Assembly: GCF_002162315.1 (NCBI RefSeq)
Contig: NZ_CP021416.1
Coordinates: forward strand, 2,492,207 to 2,556,206
Length of the DNA: 64,000 nt
DNA from: Sulfurospirillum diekertiae
Lineage (GTDB): Bacteria > Campylobacterota > Campylobacteria > Campylobacterales > Sulfurospirillaceae
Reading direction: 5' to 3'
Positions 44,856 through 53,371 of the stretch are shown here, piece by piece; position 1 is the stretch's first letter; each line of letters opens with the position of its first letter. Position numbers and translations under genes: made by a program. The notes under the pieces were generated by a model. That model made no database searches. It was given only the letters and a program-made list of their open reading frames with translations, and was not told the origin of the DNA.

Positions 44856-45005
44856 TTCCTTACCAGGAATACCTTCATTAATCGTTACAACTTTACGTCT
44901 ACTAATACCTACTGGAAGCTCATGCGCCTCAGCACAAGCGACTGAACAGCCATCACACTCGATACATCTGCTCTCATCGCAGTAAAATTTCATTCTTGCG
45001 TATTC
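44856..45005 (-). pseudogene. fdhB copy 2, N-terminal fragment
   Basis: Starts MEYARMKFYCDESRCIEC with the normal ribosome site and stays identical to FdhB through RRKVVTI, then continues NEGIPGKE, which copy 1 lacks, and at once runs into fdhC sequence (LIIGPKVFPHS). Three of four Fe-S motifs are lost. Either a deletion joined fdhB to fdhC or the assembly joined two repeats wrongly. Confidence 0.8.
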
Positions 45006-45042
45006 CATCTCTCTCCCCCCTACGCTTTTTCGATGCGGCATA
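44879..45042. repeat. Direct repeat, fdhA end and fdhB start (copy 2)
   Basis: Identical to 39589-39752. Upstream of it the two fdhA genes diverge clearly, so the identity is confined to the 3' parts of the operons. Confidence 0.9.
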
Positions 45043-47830
45043 GACCCGTTTTTGTCTCGGGAATTTGCGTCATAATGTCATAGCCGTAACCAACCACGGT
45101 GTTAGCCGACTCGCCTGTTGCGTAAGGTTTTGTACCTGTTGGATAGTTTGCACTTAGATCTTTACCTTGGAATTTACCCATATAGTGGAATGGCATAAAA
45201 ATGGTTTTTTCATCCACCGTTTGTGAGAATTTCGCTTTCACATGAATGCGTGTTCCCTCAACACCATAAACCCATACCATCTCACCGTTACGAATGCCTA
45301 GATTGAGTGCTGTGTTAGGATGAATATCCACAAACATTTCAGGATTGAGTTTTGAGAGGTATTTAGAAGCTCTTGTTTCTGCTCCCGCTCCACTGTGTGT
45401 GACCAAACGACCTGTAATCATAATGAGTGGGAACTCTTTCGTGTAATCTTGTCTGGTTTGTGCGGAGATGTATTTTGTATCAACCCTAAAGTGATCTTTT
45501 TTATCAGGATAGGTCGGATATGCTTTGATCATCTCTTGGCTTGGTGAGTGAATAGGCTCTCTGTGAAGAGGGATTTGATCTGGGAAATTCCACGCTTTGG
45601 CTCTTGCTTTGCCATTGCCGTACGGTGTTAACCCTAAAGCAAGACCTTTTTTGATGAGGATTCCACTCAAATCGGTCGCAAAGTTTTTACCTGCAACGAT
45701 CGCTTTTTCTTCTTCGCTAAACGTTGCACCTGCCTTTTCAAGCATTTCAAGAGTTAATGGACCATGACCTTTCGTAATCGCAGAACCTTTTGGCGCACTG
45801 CCCTCACCTGCAAGAAGAGTGACGCCATCTTTTTCCACACCCCAATTCAGACGGAATCCCATACCGCCATCGGAGACTGGTTTGTTCACGTTATACAAAA
45901 TCGGGCTACCGCTGTGGGTTTCATTCCAACATGGCCATGGAAGTCCGTAGTATTCGCCTTTCATTGGTCCCATTCCAGCGATGCTGACCTCTTCAAACAT
46001 ATGCCAATTCTCTTGGTGTTTTTTAAGACGCTCCGGTGTATGTCCGCCCATACCGATGGAGCGAATACCACGTGCAATCTCACGTGTTGCATCTTCTGGC
46101 CATTCAAATTTACCTTTACCATCGCCTAAGGCTTTGGTGTATTCATCGTAAAAGCCTAAACGTTTCGCAAACTCAAACATAATGTCATGGTCTGTTTTAC
46201 ACTCATACTGAGGTTCAACGACTTTACTTCGCCATTGGACGTTTCTTCCTGTTGCGGTTACGGAACCACTGGTTTCAAACTGAGTTGCCACAGGGAGAAT
46301 AAATAAATTATCTTTTCTATCGGTCAAAATTGCCGCATCATTGATAAAAGGATCTGTGATAACAAGAAGTTCGATGTTATCGAGTCCTTTTTTGACCTCT
46401 TGAAGTTGCGCGGTAGAGGTAATGCCACAGCCCATAACCACAAGGGCTTTAAGATCGGTTCCACCATTGTAAATCGCATCATTTTTCATGACACCCTCAG
46501 ACCAACGCGCCAACGTAAAGCCATTTTTAGTCATCATCTCAGCATTTTTGAAACGACCTTTAATATACTCAGGCTCGACTTTCCAGACGTTGGCAAAGTG
46601 TTTCCATGCTGGTTCAGCCAATCCATAATACCCTGGTAATGTCTCAGAAGAACAGCCCATATCGGATGCGCCTTGAACGTTGTCATGACCACGAAGAATG
46701 TTACAACCGCCGCCTTCAACACCCATATTGCCCAAAATCATCTGCAAGATTGGTCCTACACGAGTATTTCCCGTGCCAACGCTGTGTTGTGTCCAACCCA
46801 TCGTCCAGACTAAACAGCCTGGTTTGGTACTTGCAAATGTTTTAGTCACTTGGTAAAGCTCTTCTTCGCTCACGCCTGTCACTTTGGAAACGACATCCGG
46901 TGTCCATTTCTCAGATTCTTTGAAAACATCTTCGTAGCCATACACGCGGTCTTGCAAATATTTTTTATCTTCCCAACCGTTTTTCAAAATGAGGTGAATC
47001 ATGCCGTAGATAAACGCAATGTCCGTACCAGAACGTAAACGCACGTACATATCTGCTTTCGCCGCTGTTTTGGTAAAGCGCGGTTCAACAACAATCAACT
47101 TTGTGTTGTTTCGCTCTTTGGCTTTTAAGAAATGTTGGAAACCAACAGGATGCGCAACGGCAGGGTTTGCACCCATGATGAGAACCGCTTTAGAGTTTTG
47201 AATGTCTCCTAGTTGGTTGGTCATCGCACCATAACCAAACGTGTTCGCAACTCCCGTTACGGTGGAACTGTGGCAAAGCCTTGCTTGGTGATCGATGTTG
47301 TTTGTACCGTAAAATGCAGCAAATTTACGAAGATAGTACGCTTGCTCATTGCTCATTTTGGCAGAACCCAAGAACATCGCCGCATCAGGGCCGTGTTTTT
47401 CGCGAATGGCTTTTAGTTGTGTGCCAATTTTCGTGTAAGCATCTTCCCAAGAGATACGTTTCCATTGACCACCCACTTTTTCCATTGGGTATTTGACACG
47501 TACGTCGGAGCGAATCATATCGATCATGCCCGCACCTTTGCAGCAGTGACCACCAAGGCTGAGTGGATGATCTTGTGCCACTTCTTGACGAACCCATACA
47601 CCATTGTGAACCTCAGCTACAACGCCACAACCGACTGAGCAGACGTTACAAATTGTTTTAACCAATTTAGAACCAGGGTAAGGATTTTTAACCTCTTCTT
47701 CTGTGGCAGCACGCGTTACTTTTTCACTGGCAAATCCAGCCGTTGCGCCAAAAGCACCCGCAATCGCTGCCATTTTAAGGAAACTTCTTCTTCCTACTTT
47801 TGCATTTAATGCAGTTATTATTTCACTCAC
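45020..47830 (-). CDS. fdhA: Formate dehydrogenase catalytic subunit, cysteine form
   Basis: A 936-residue paralogue of the Sec enzyme, similar along its whole length. Tat signal GRRSFLKMAAIAG, Fe-S site CNVCSVGC with GGHCCKG, and Cys186 (TGC) in HQARLCHSST at the Sec position. It ends with the same TKTGLCRIEKA tail. Cys forms are slower but do not need selenium, so the pair may be used under different selenium supply; this is inference. The downstream fdhB and fdhC of this copy are broken, and the upstream small Tat gene is frameshifted, so it may depend on subunits from copy 1. Confidence 0.93.
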   Translation of the reverse strand: MSEIITALNAKVGRRSFLKMAAIAGAFGATAGFASEKVTRAATEEEVKNPYPGSKLVKTICNVCSVGCGVVAEVHNGVWVRQEVAQDHPLSLGGHCCKGAGMIDMIRSDVRVKYPMEKVGGQWKRISWEDAYTKIGTQLKAIREKHGPDAAMFLGSAKMSNEQAYYLRKFAAFYGTNNIDHQARLCHSSTVTGVANTFGYGAMTNQLGDIQNSKAVLIMGANPAVAHPVGFQHFLKAKERNNTKLIVVEPRFTKTAAKADMYVRLRSGTDIAFIYGMIHLILKNGWEDKKYLQDRVYGYEDVFKESEKWTPDVVSKVTGVSEEELYQVTKTFASTKPGCLVWTMGWTQHSVGTGNTRVGPILQMILGNMGVEGGGCNILRGHDNVQGASDMGCSSETLPGYYGLAEPAWKHFANVWKVEPEYIKGRFKNAEMMTKNGFTLARWSEGVMKNDAIYNGGTDLKALVVMGCGITSTAQLQEVKKGLDNIELLVITDPFINDAAILTDRKDNLFILPVATQFETSGSVTATGRNVQWRSKVVEPQYECKTDHDIMFEFAKRLGFYDEYTKALGDGKGKFEWPEDATREIARGIRSIGMGGHTPERLKKHQENWHMFEEVSIAGMGPMKGEYYGLPWPCWNETHSGSPILYNVNKPVSDGGMGFRLNWGVEKDGVTLLAGEGSAPKGSAITKGHGPLTLEMLEKAGATFSEEEKAIVAGKNFATDLSGILIKKGLALGLTPYGNGKARAKAWNFPDQIPLHREPIHSPSQEMIKAYPTYPDKKDHFRVDTKYISAQTRQDYTKEFPLIMITGRLVTHSGAGAETRASKYLSKLNPEMFVDIHPNTALNLGIRNGEMVWVYGVEGTRIHVKAKFSQTVDEKTIFMPFHYMGKFQGKDLSANYPTGTKPYATGESANTVVGYGYDIMTQIPETKTGLCRIEKA

Positions 47831-47844
47831 TGATCTCTCCTTTC

Positions 47845-48043
47845 TTACAGAGCAGACTTATAATAGTCTTCCCATGCTTGCGTTTTTTTTGTAAGTAATC
47901 TCTCTTTTTTTAGATTTACCTACGACAACACCACCTGAAGCGATGGGCGCTTTTTCAGCTGAAATCAATGGTGAAACACCTATGGCTGCCACAGCTGAGC
48001 CTAGCACAGCAGTTTTGAGAAAACTGCGACGCATCTTTGTCAT
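47845..48043 (-). pseudogene. Small Tat-signal protein, copy 2, frameshifted
   Basis: Starts TKMRRSFLKTAVLGSAVAAIG and continues GGVVVGKSKKREITYKK like copy 1, then a run of eight A (seven would keep frame) near 47888 changes the end to NASMGRLL. Removing one A restores TQAWEDYYKSAL, identical to copy 1. The ribosome site GGAGGA is intact. Probably a recent frameshift or a read error. Confidence 0.8.
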
Positions 48044-48264
48044 ACACTCCTCCTTGGGTCGTATGTTTTTACATGTAAAGACATGCAAAACAAAATGAGC
48101 AATTCAAATCTATTATCTCGATTTAAAATGCGCCTAAGAGTGACGTTAATGATAAGAGGGAAAAAACACAGAGGTATAAAAGAAGGAACGCTAAATATAC
48201 GTTAATATAGGCCTTCATCGATACGTATGTATGCTTAACACGTAAGCACATATCATGAACAACA

Positions 48265-48299
48265 CGTTATAAATTACCATTTAGTAAACGATGGTTTAC
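48265..48299. promoter_or_regulatory. fdh operon 2 upstream: CGTTATA half-site and GTAAAC palindrome
   Basis: CGTTATAAAT (48265-48274) followed by GTAAAC-GATG-GTTTAC (48284-48299), matching the pair before operon 1. The stretch 48044-48470 has no gene; it holds this pair, the distal palindrome at 48380 and a terminator hairpin. Confidence 0.55.
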
Positions 48300-48379
48300 C
48301 AAACTACGGAAATGTAACATAGAAATATTAATTTTGTTCTATAAGGAGAAATGTAGTTTATAAACTTAAAAATTGCTTA

Positions 48380-48400
48380 AATATGTAAATTATGCATATT
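48380..48400. promoter_or_regulatory. fdh operon 2 distal palindrome AATATG-N9-CATATT
   Basis: Same inverted repeat and flanks as 43875-43895, within the conserved block 48376-48419. Confidence 0.5.
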
Positions 48401-48420
48401 ACTTAGAGGAGTTATAGTAA

Positions 48421-48450
48421 AGTTCAGAGAGCATCAAAGCTCTCTGAACT
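48421..48450 (-). terminator. Hairpin after the TonB-dependent receptor gene
   Basis: AGTTCAGAGAGC (48421-48432) pairs perfectly with GCTCTCTGAACT (48439-48450), 21 bases after the receptor stop codon. The T run on the minus strand is short. A weaker relative lies at 43928-43957. Confidence 0.6.
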
Positions 48451-48470
48451 CTCTTTACATGTAAAATATT

Positions 48471-50468
48471 TTAGAAGCTATAGCGTGCATTAGCGTAGTA
48501 ACTTCGACCTTCTTGAGGATAACCGTAGCTATAGAAGTAGTCTTTATCAAAGATATTTTTAACACCAACTGCGAGTTCAAGTGCTTTGACTGGGCGATAA
48601 GCAACTTTCAAATCCATTAAGAAAAAATCTTTGGTTTGATAATCACCATATCGGTAATCATTGCTCACATAGCGCTCACTCTCATAACGTACTTGAGGAA
48701 TAATATCGACCATGGCGATTGGAGAATATTTTAAACGTCCTGCAAAACTATGTTTTGGTATATCCGTCACATAGGGATTGGCTGGATTATCTTTAATATC
48801 AGCATCAATATAGGTATACGATACACTACTGCTTACGTACTCAGCCCAAAAAGAGTCTAAAGAGACTTCAACGCCTTTATGCTCTTCTTTCCCTATATTT
48901 TGACTTTGCTTGCATTTACCACCTGTGCAAACGCCTACGACATTTGGAACATTCACGGAAGCGATATAATCATCCGATTCGGATAAGAAAAGAGCTACAT
49001 GCGCCACGTGTGCATCTGTTAATTTTTGGTCAATACCCACTTCATAATTAATAGATCGTTCCGCTTTTAAATCGGAATTGGGAACATACGTACCCAGCTT
49101 AGTAGAGTATCTATCTTTTAATGTAGGCATATTGCTTTTTTTAGCAATACTTCCATAGAGAGTCGTCGCATCACTTAGCTTATAGTAAAGTGCTGTTTCT
49201 GGATTGAACGCATCCGTATCATACTTTGGAAACTCTTTAATGGAACTACCACTGCGATATTCTGCTTTATCAATTTTATTTTCATCATAAGAAGCGCCCG
49301 TAACCCATGTAAGTTGATCAGTCACTTTTAATGAATATTCGAGTCCATAAGAAGTTGTTGTTCCCTCAGCTTTTATATCAACACCTGGTGTAGCAGAATC
49401 AATGTCTTTATGATAATCTTTTTTTTGCGTAACCGATAATTTTAACATTTGGGCTTCTGTTAACTTAAAATCTAACTCAGCATTACCACCTAATGTATAA
49501 TCATCATACTCCGTTACTTCCGTTATTTTAGAGCTTGTTGAAGGCAAATTATTGTACCAATTTATCTTATTATAAAACTCATCTCTGTACCAACGTGTCT
49601 TTAACATAATTGCATCATTGAGTGCAGTTTTTGTCAGAAAATAATAACTGGTTTTGTCCCAGTCTGGCCAATACCAATGTCTATTTGTTGCCATGGCAAC
49701 GGGTGCCGTTATATCGCTAGCAAAATAGGGTTGCCCTTTTTCTCCTCGTTGTGCAATATAATTAAAAGCATATTCATCCGTATCGTTAGGCGTATAACCG
49801 ACTTTAATATTGATTTTTCGATCTTGTGAATCTGAGTTTTCTCGTCTACCGCCATTTTCATACCCATTGGCAGTATAATCATTTGATAATTTAAAATAAT
49901 CTCTTTCGTAATTTGAAACAGAGATCAACCCATAATATTTCCCTTGATTGGTTCCCATGGTTAAATACTCTTCTTGCCCATTACCGCTAAAAACACCCGC
50001 ACCCACTTCGCCTTCAAACTCTTTCGTTGGTTTTTTGGTGATAAGATTAACAGCTCCACCCATTGTATTTGCCCCATACATTGGAGAAACATAGCCTTTG
50101 GATACATCAATCTCATCAATATCATAGGTTGTGAAACGACTTAAATCCGTTGTTTTATCGTAAGGGACATAAACAGGGATACCATCGACATAGATAGGCA
50201 CACGACTTTGATTAAAGCCTCGGATACGAATACCCGTATCATTTCGTGCACCTGTTTGCTGAATATACGTACCTGGAATGTTTTCCAATGCTTGAGCAAC
50301 TGTTTTACTCTCTGTATCTTTTATTGTTTGTGCATCTACAAATTCTGTCGTCTGATTTGCACTAATATCTTTTGATTCACTTACCTCAATTTTGCCCAGT
50401 TCAAATGTCTCACCCATCAACACAGATGCGGTGATCAATGAAAGTGCCAAGCCGACGTTGTATTTCAT
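48471..50468 (-). CDS. TonB-dependent outer-membrane receptor
   Basis: A 665-residue receptor. Signal peptide at 1-18, a TonB-box-like stretch FELGKIEVSESKD, a plug domain (TVAQALENIPGTYIQQTGARNDTGIRIRGFNQSRVPIYVDGIPVYVPYD, YGANTMGGAVNLITKKP) and a barrel ending YYANARYSF. One Cys pair (CTGGKC) sits in a late loop. The ligand is not predictable from sequence. It follows the ABC importer genes by 91 bases and has its own upstream ModE-type half-box, so I infer a Mo/W complex or chelator. The ATG at 50468 follows AAAGGAG. Confidence 0.9.
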   Translation of the reverse strand: MKYNVGLALSLITASVLMGETFELGKIEVSESKDISANQTTEFVDAQTIKDTESKTVAQALENIPGTYIQQTGARNDTGIRIRGFNQSRVPIYVDGIPVYVPYDKTTDLSRFTTYDIDEIDVSKGYVSPMYGANTMGGAVNLITKKPTKEFEGEVGAGVFSGNGQEEYLTMGTNQGKYYGLISVSNYERDYFKLSNDYTANGYENGGRRENSDSQDRKINIKVGYTPNDTDEYAFNYIAQRGEKGQPYFASDITAPVAMATNRHWYWPDWDKTSYYFLTKTALNDAIMLKTRWYRDEFYNKINWYNNLPSTSSKITEVTEYDDYTLGGNAELDFKLTEAQMLKLSVTQKKDYHKDIDSATPGVDIKAEGTTTSYGLEYSLKVTDQLTWVTGASYDENKIDKAEYRSGSSIKEFPKYDTDAFNPETALYYKLSDATTLYGSIAKKSNMPTLKDRYSTKLGTYVPNSDLKAERSINYEVGIDQKLTDAHVAHVALFLSESDDYIASVNVPNVVGVCTGGKCKQSQNIGKEEHKGVEVSLDSFWAEYVSSSVSYTYIDADIKDNPANPYVTDIPKHSFAGRLKYSPIAMVDIIPQVRYESERYVSNDYRYGDYQTKDFFLMDLKVAYRPVKALELAVGVKNIFDKDYFYSYGYPQEGRSYYANARYSF

Positions 50469-50496
50469 AGTTTTCTCCTTTAAAATGTTTACCAAA

Positions 50497-50520
50497 CATA
50501 GTATTTTATTTTATATAACG
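50497..50520 (-). promoter_or_regulatory. ModE-type box (one good half) before the TonB receptor
   Basis: CATAGTA-N8-TATATAACG on the plus strand, 24 bases. The right half equals the ModE half-site; the left half is weak. It lies 29-52 bases before the receptor start. Confidence 0.5.
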
Positions 50521-50559
50521 ATAGATCTGTTTAACCCGAAAAGACAAACTAACCTCCTC

Positions 50560-51345
50560 CTAGTGTTTCGTATGAATAAATGAAGGGATGCAGACGGGAT
50601 AACCACACGCTGTCTGTTTGAGCTCAATATTCGTATGGTAAAGTTCGTTAATCAGCTCTTGTGTAATCGTTTTACATGTAAGCCCATGCGCTAAGATATG
50701 CCCGTCTTTTAGGGCATAGGTATAACCACCGAGCATTAAAGCATGTTCAGGGAAATGGGTTGATTTTAAAAACGTATAGCCTTCCTGAGAGAGGTTCATA
50801 ATCGTCTCTAAAAGGCGTAGCTGATTGCCATAGTCTAATCCCGAAACAGGCTCGTCCATCACTAAGATTTTTGCACCTTGCGCTAAAGAGCGTGCGATTA
50901 GAACCAACTGTTTTTCCCCTCCACTCAGCGTTTGAAAGGTACGCTTTTCCAAATGCAAAATACCCAGCCGATCCATCGCCTCACGTGCTAATTGGATATC
51001 AGCCTGACTTGGCTTTTTAAACCATGTCTCAAAAGCAATGCGACCCATAAGGACAATGTCCAGCGCAAAAAATGCAAATGCCACTTGTGTGCTTTGCGGA
51101 ACATAGCTTACATGGTAAGCGCGTTCTTTGATGGAATAACTCTGTAATGCTTTACCTTTTAAGATCACTTCACCACTTTTAGGGGTCAAAAGTCCCAAAA
51201 AAAGTTTCATCAACGTACTTTTCCCCGTTCCATTCGGACCTAAAAGAGAGACAATACTACCTTTTTCAATGGCAAGATTAACCCCTTGCAAAACAGGCTT
51301 ATTATTGTAAGAGAAGAAGAGATTTTTGGCTTGATAAAAACTCAT
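50560..51345 (-). CDS. ABC importer ATPase, FecE/BtuD/MolC type
   Basis: A 261-residue ATPase: Walker A GPNGTGKST, signature LSGGEKQLVLIARSL, Walker B ILVMDEPVSGLD and switch His STHFPEHAL. The sequence is of the class that serves iron-siderophore, B12 and MolABC-type molybdate importers. It overlaps the permease by four bases. The C-terminus has two Cys (TACGYPVCIPS) that are unusual for the family. Confidence 0.88.
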   Translation of the reverse strand: MSFYQAKNLFFSYNNKPVLQGVNLAIEKGSIVSLLGPNGTGKSTLMKLFLGLLTPKSGEVILKGKALQSYSIKERAYHVSYVPQSTQVAFAFFALDIVLMGRIAFETWFKKPSQADIQLAREAMDRLGILHLEKRTFQTLSGGEKQLVLIARSLAQGAKILVMDEPVSGLDYGNQLRLLETIMNLSQEGYTFLKSTHFPEHALMLGGYTYALKDGHILAHGLTCKTITQELINELYHTNIELKQTACGYPVCIPSFIHTKH

Positions 51346-52358
51346 GCGAACCCTTTTTTAGCATTACGAAGCGCCAAAACAAAAATAGGAATACCAATGA
51401 GTGATGTTGCAATACCAATGGGAATTTCAACACTCATAGACGTACGACACAACGTATCGACAATGACTAAAAATGTCGCACCTAACAGCGCACACATTGG
51501 AAGTAAAATGCGGTTATCCGCACCGACTAAAAAACGTGCAATATGGGGAATAATAAGCCCTACCCAACCAATCATCCCTGCGACAACAACCGTTAAGGTA
51601 CTTAAAAGAGTTGCCAATAAAATCGCACCATTGCGTACCCATGTAACGCGTACACCCAAAGCTTTGGCATCATCATCACCAAGACTTAAAACGTTCAGGT
51701 ATTTGCCCATCAAGCAGAGCATAATCGTACTTATCAGAAGTGGGAAAGCGACATTTGCAACCATCTTCATATCTACCGCACTGAAAGAGCCCATCAGCCA
51801 GTAAACAATGGTCGGAAGTTTATTGTAAGGGTCGGCAACATATTTCACCGTAGAAAGCAGTGCAGAGAAAAGTGAGCTAGAGATGACACCACCTAAGACT
51901 AAAAGAATGGTCTGTGAACCACTTCGACCATAAATCTTTGCCACGCCAAGTGCCACTAAAACAGCCACAAACCAAAAACGAAAGAAAAAAAGTTGCACCC
52001 CAAACCAACTATCAGAAATCATAATACCCAGAGCTGCTCCAAAAGAGGCACCCGCAAGCACGCCTAAAATTCCAGGAGAGACCAGAGGATTCACAAACAT
52101 TGCTTGAAATGCTCCACCTGAAACCGATAACGCTGCTCCCACAAGTACAACGGCTAAGATACGTGGTAAGCGTATGTCAAAAACGATATTTGAAAGTAGT
52201 GCTACTTCGTTAGGCGCACTACCTATGGTAAAAAATTTCCATAAAAGAAGTTGCCCTAATGTTCTAAGATCAATTTCATAACGTCCCAAAGCCAAAGAAA
52301 TAAGCAGACTCGCACCTAGTGCCACAATAATCATGCTAAAAAGAAGCGAGTTTTTCAT
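51342..52358 (-). CDS. ABC importer permease, FecCD/MolB family
   Basis: A 338-residue permease with ten helices: RLPRILAVVLVGAALSVSGGAFQAMFVNPLVSPGILGVLAGASFGAALGI is the FecCD hallmark, and GWVGLIIPHIARFLVG the later one. It forms a dimer in the inner membrane with the ATPase and takes substrate from the binding protein encoded just before it. It overlaps both neighbours by four bases. Confidence 0.9.
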   Translation of the reverse strand: MKNSLLFSMIIVALGASLLISLALGRYEIDLRTLGQLLLWKFFTIGSAPNEVALLSNIVFDIRLPRILAVVLVGAALSVSGGAFQAMFVNPLVSPGILGVLAGASFGAALGIMISDSWFGVQLFFFRFWFVAVLVALGVAKIYGRSGSQTILLVLGGVISSSLFSALLSTVKYVADPYNKLPTIVYWLMGSFSAVDMKMVANVAFPLLISTIMLCLMGKYLNVLSLGDDDAKALGVRVTWVRNGAILLATLLSTLTVVVAGMIGWVGLIIPHIARFLVGADNRILLPMCALLGATFLVIVDTLCRTSMSVEIPIGIATSLIGIPIFVLALRNAKKGFA

Positions 52359-53371
52359 ACACGCCCCAAAATGTGATGAAGCTGTGTATCGTTTAGATCA
52401 ATGTTTAAAAAGAGTTTGTAAAATTCACGCATCTCTTGTGTAAATTGCTCTGAATTTGGTGTATTGTAAAGGATATGTGTCAGCCATCTTACCCCTAAAA
52501 GACGCATAAATGAGGGTGGTCGGTCGATCCAGTTAAATGGCACTTTGGGCACTAAAAAGATCTTGCCCTCACGAACCGCTTTGATGGAGTTCCACCTTGC
52601 ATCGCTTTTAACTTTTTCCACAAATTCTCGCTCTTGCGCCACAATGATGTCAGGGTTATACAAAATCACCTGTTCTAAAGAGACTTTTTCAAGCCCCATA
52701 CCACTTTTCGTGGTACATAAATGGGGATTAATACCCCCTGCAAATTTGATCGCTTCATAGTGAAATGATTGATCACACTCCGTAGCAAGTCCATCCGCAC
52801 CCTCTGCGTAATAGACAACAGGGCGTGTAGCGGCATTGGTCTTGACAACCTCTTTTGTTTTTTCAAGTGCTTTTGTTGCATAGTCTGAGAGTATCTTCGC
52901 TCGTTGCTCTTTGCCTAAAACCTCCCCAAAGAAGAGATAGGCTTTCGGTAAACTCTCTACACTTTCAAGATCAACATCAATGCTTGGAATTTTGCTACTC
53001 TCAAAGAGATACTGTGCCAATTGGCTAGAAGCATCGTTATTCCACAAAAAGACAACATCGGGATGCAACGAGAGCAAGGTTTCACGGTTCATGCTGTTCC
53101 CTCCACCTTGAAGACCGCCTACGACAGGAAGTGCCATAAAGCGAGGATCAAGCATATTGGAAGACTCATTATTCCCACGGGCATGGTTAAAGTTAAGCCC
53201 TACAATTAGTGAAGAATCAATCGTATAGATCATGTAAGTTGAAGGCGGTGACGTACCAAACACTTTGGTAATGACATCGGGAATTTCAACTTTTTTACCA
53301 CCCATGTCGACAATTTCACGCGCACTTAGGCTTAATAGTAAACACAAAAGTGCCCACACTATTTTTTTCAT
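52355..53371 (-). CDS. ABC importer periplasmic binding protein (BtuF/MolA-like fold)
   Basis: A 338-residue binding protein with a signal peptide (IVWALLCLLLSLSA). It has the two-lobe pattern with RVLGTS-like start (VFGTSPPSTYMIYTID), LLSLHPDVVFLWNND and, in the second lobe, VVYYAEGADGLATECDQSFHYEA and PFNWIDRPPSFMRLLG. The same two motifs occur in the protein at 58368. It takes the ligand delivered by the TonB receptor. The ATG at 53371 overlaps the previous stop codon (ATGA) and has GGA six bases before it; an ATG at 53377 is the alternative. Confidence 0.88.
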   Translation of the reverse strand: MKKIVWALLCLLLSLSAREIVDMGGKKVEIPDVITKVFGTSPPSTYMIYTIDSSLIVGLNFNHARGNNESSNMLDPRFMALPVVGGLQGGGNSMNRETLLSLHPDVVFLWNNDASSQLAQYLFESSKIPSIDVDLESVESLPKAYLFFGEVLGKEQRAKILSDYATKALEKTKEVVKTNAATRPVVYYAEGADGLATECDQSFHYEAIKFAGGINPHLCTTKSGMGLEKVSLEQVILYNPDIIVAQEREFVEKVKSDARWNSIKAVREGKIFLVPKVPFNWIDRPPSFMRLLGVRWLTHILYNTPNSEQFTQEMREFYKLFLNIDLNDTQLHHILGRV

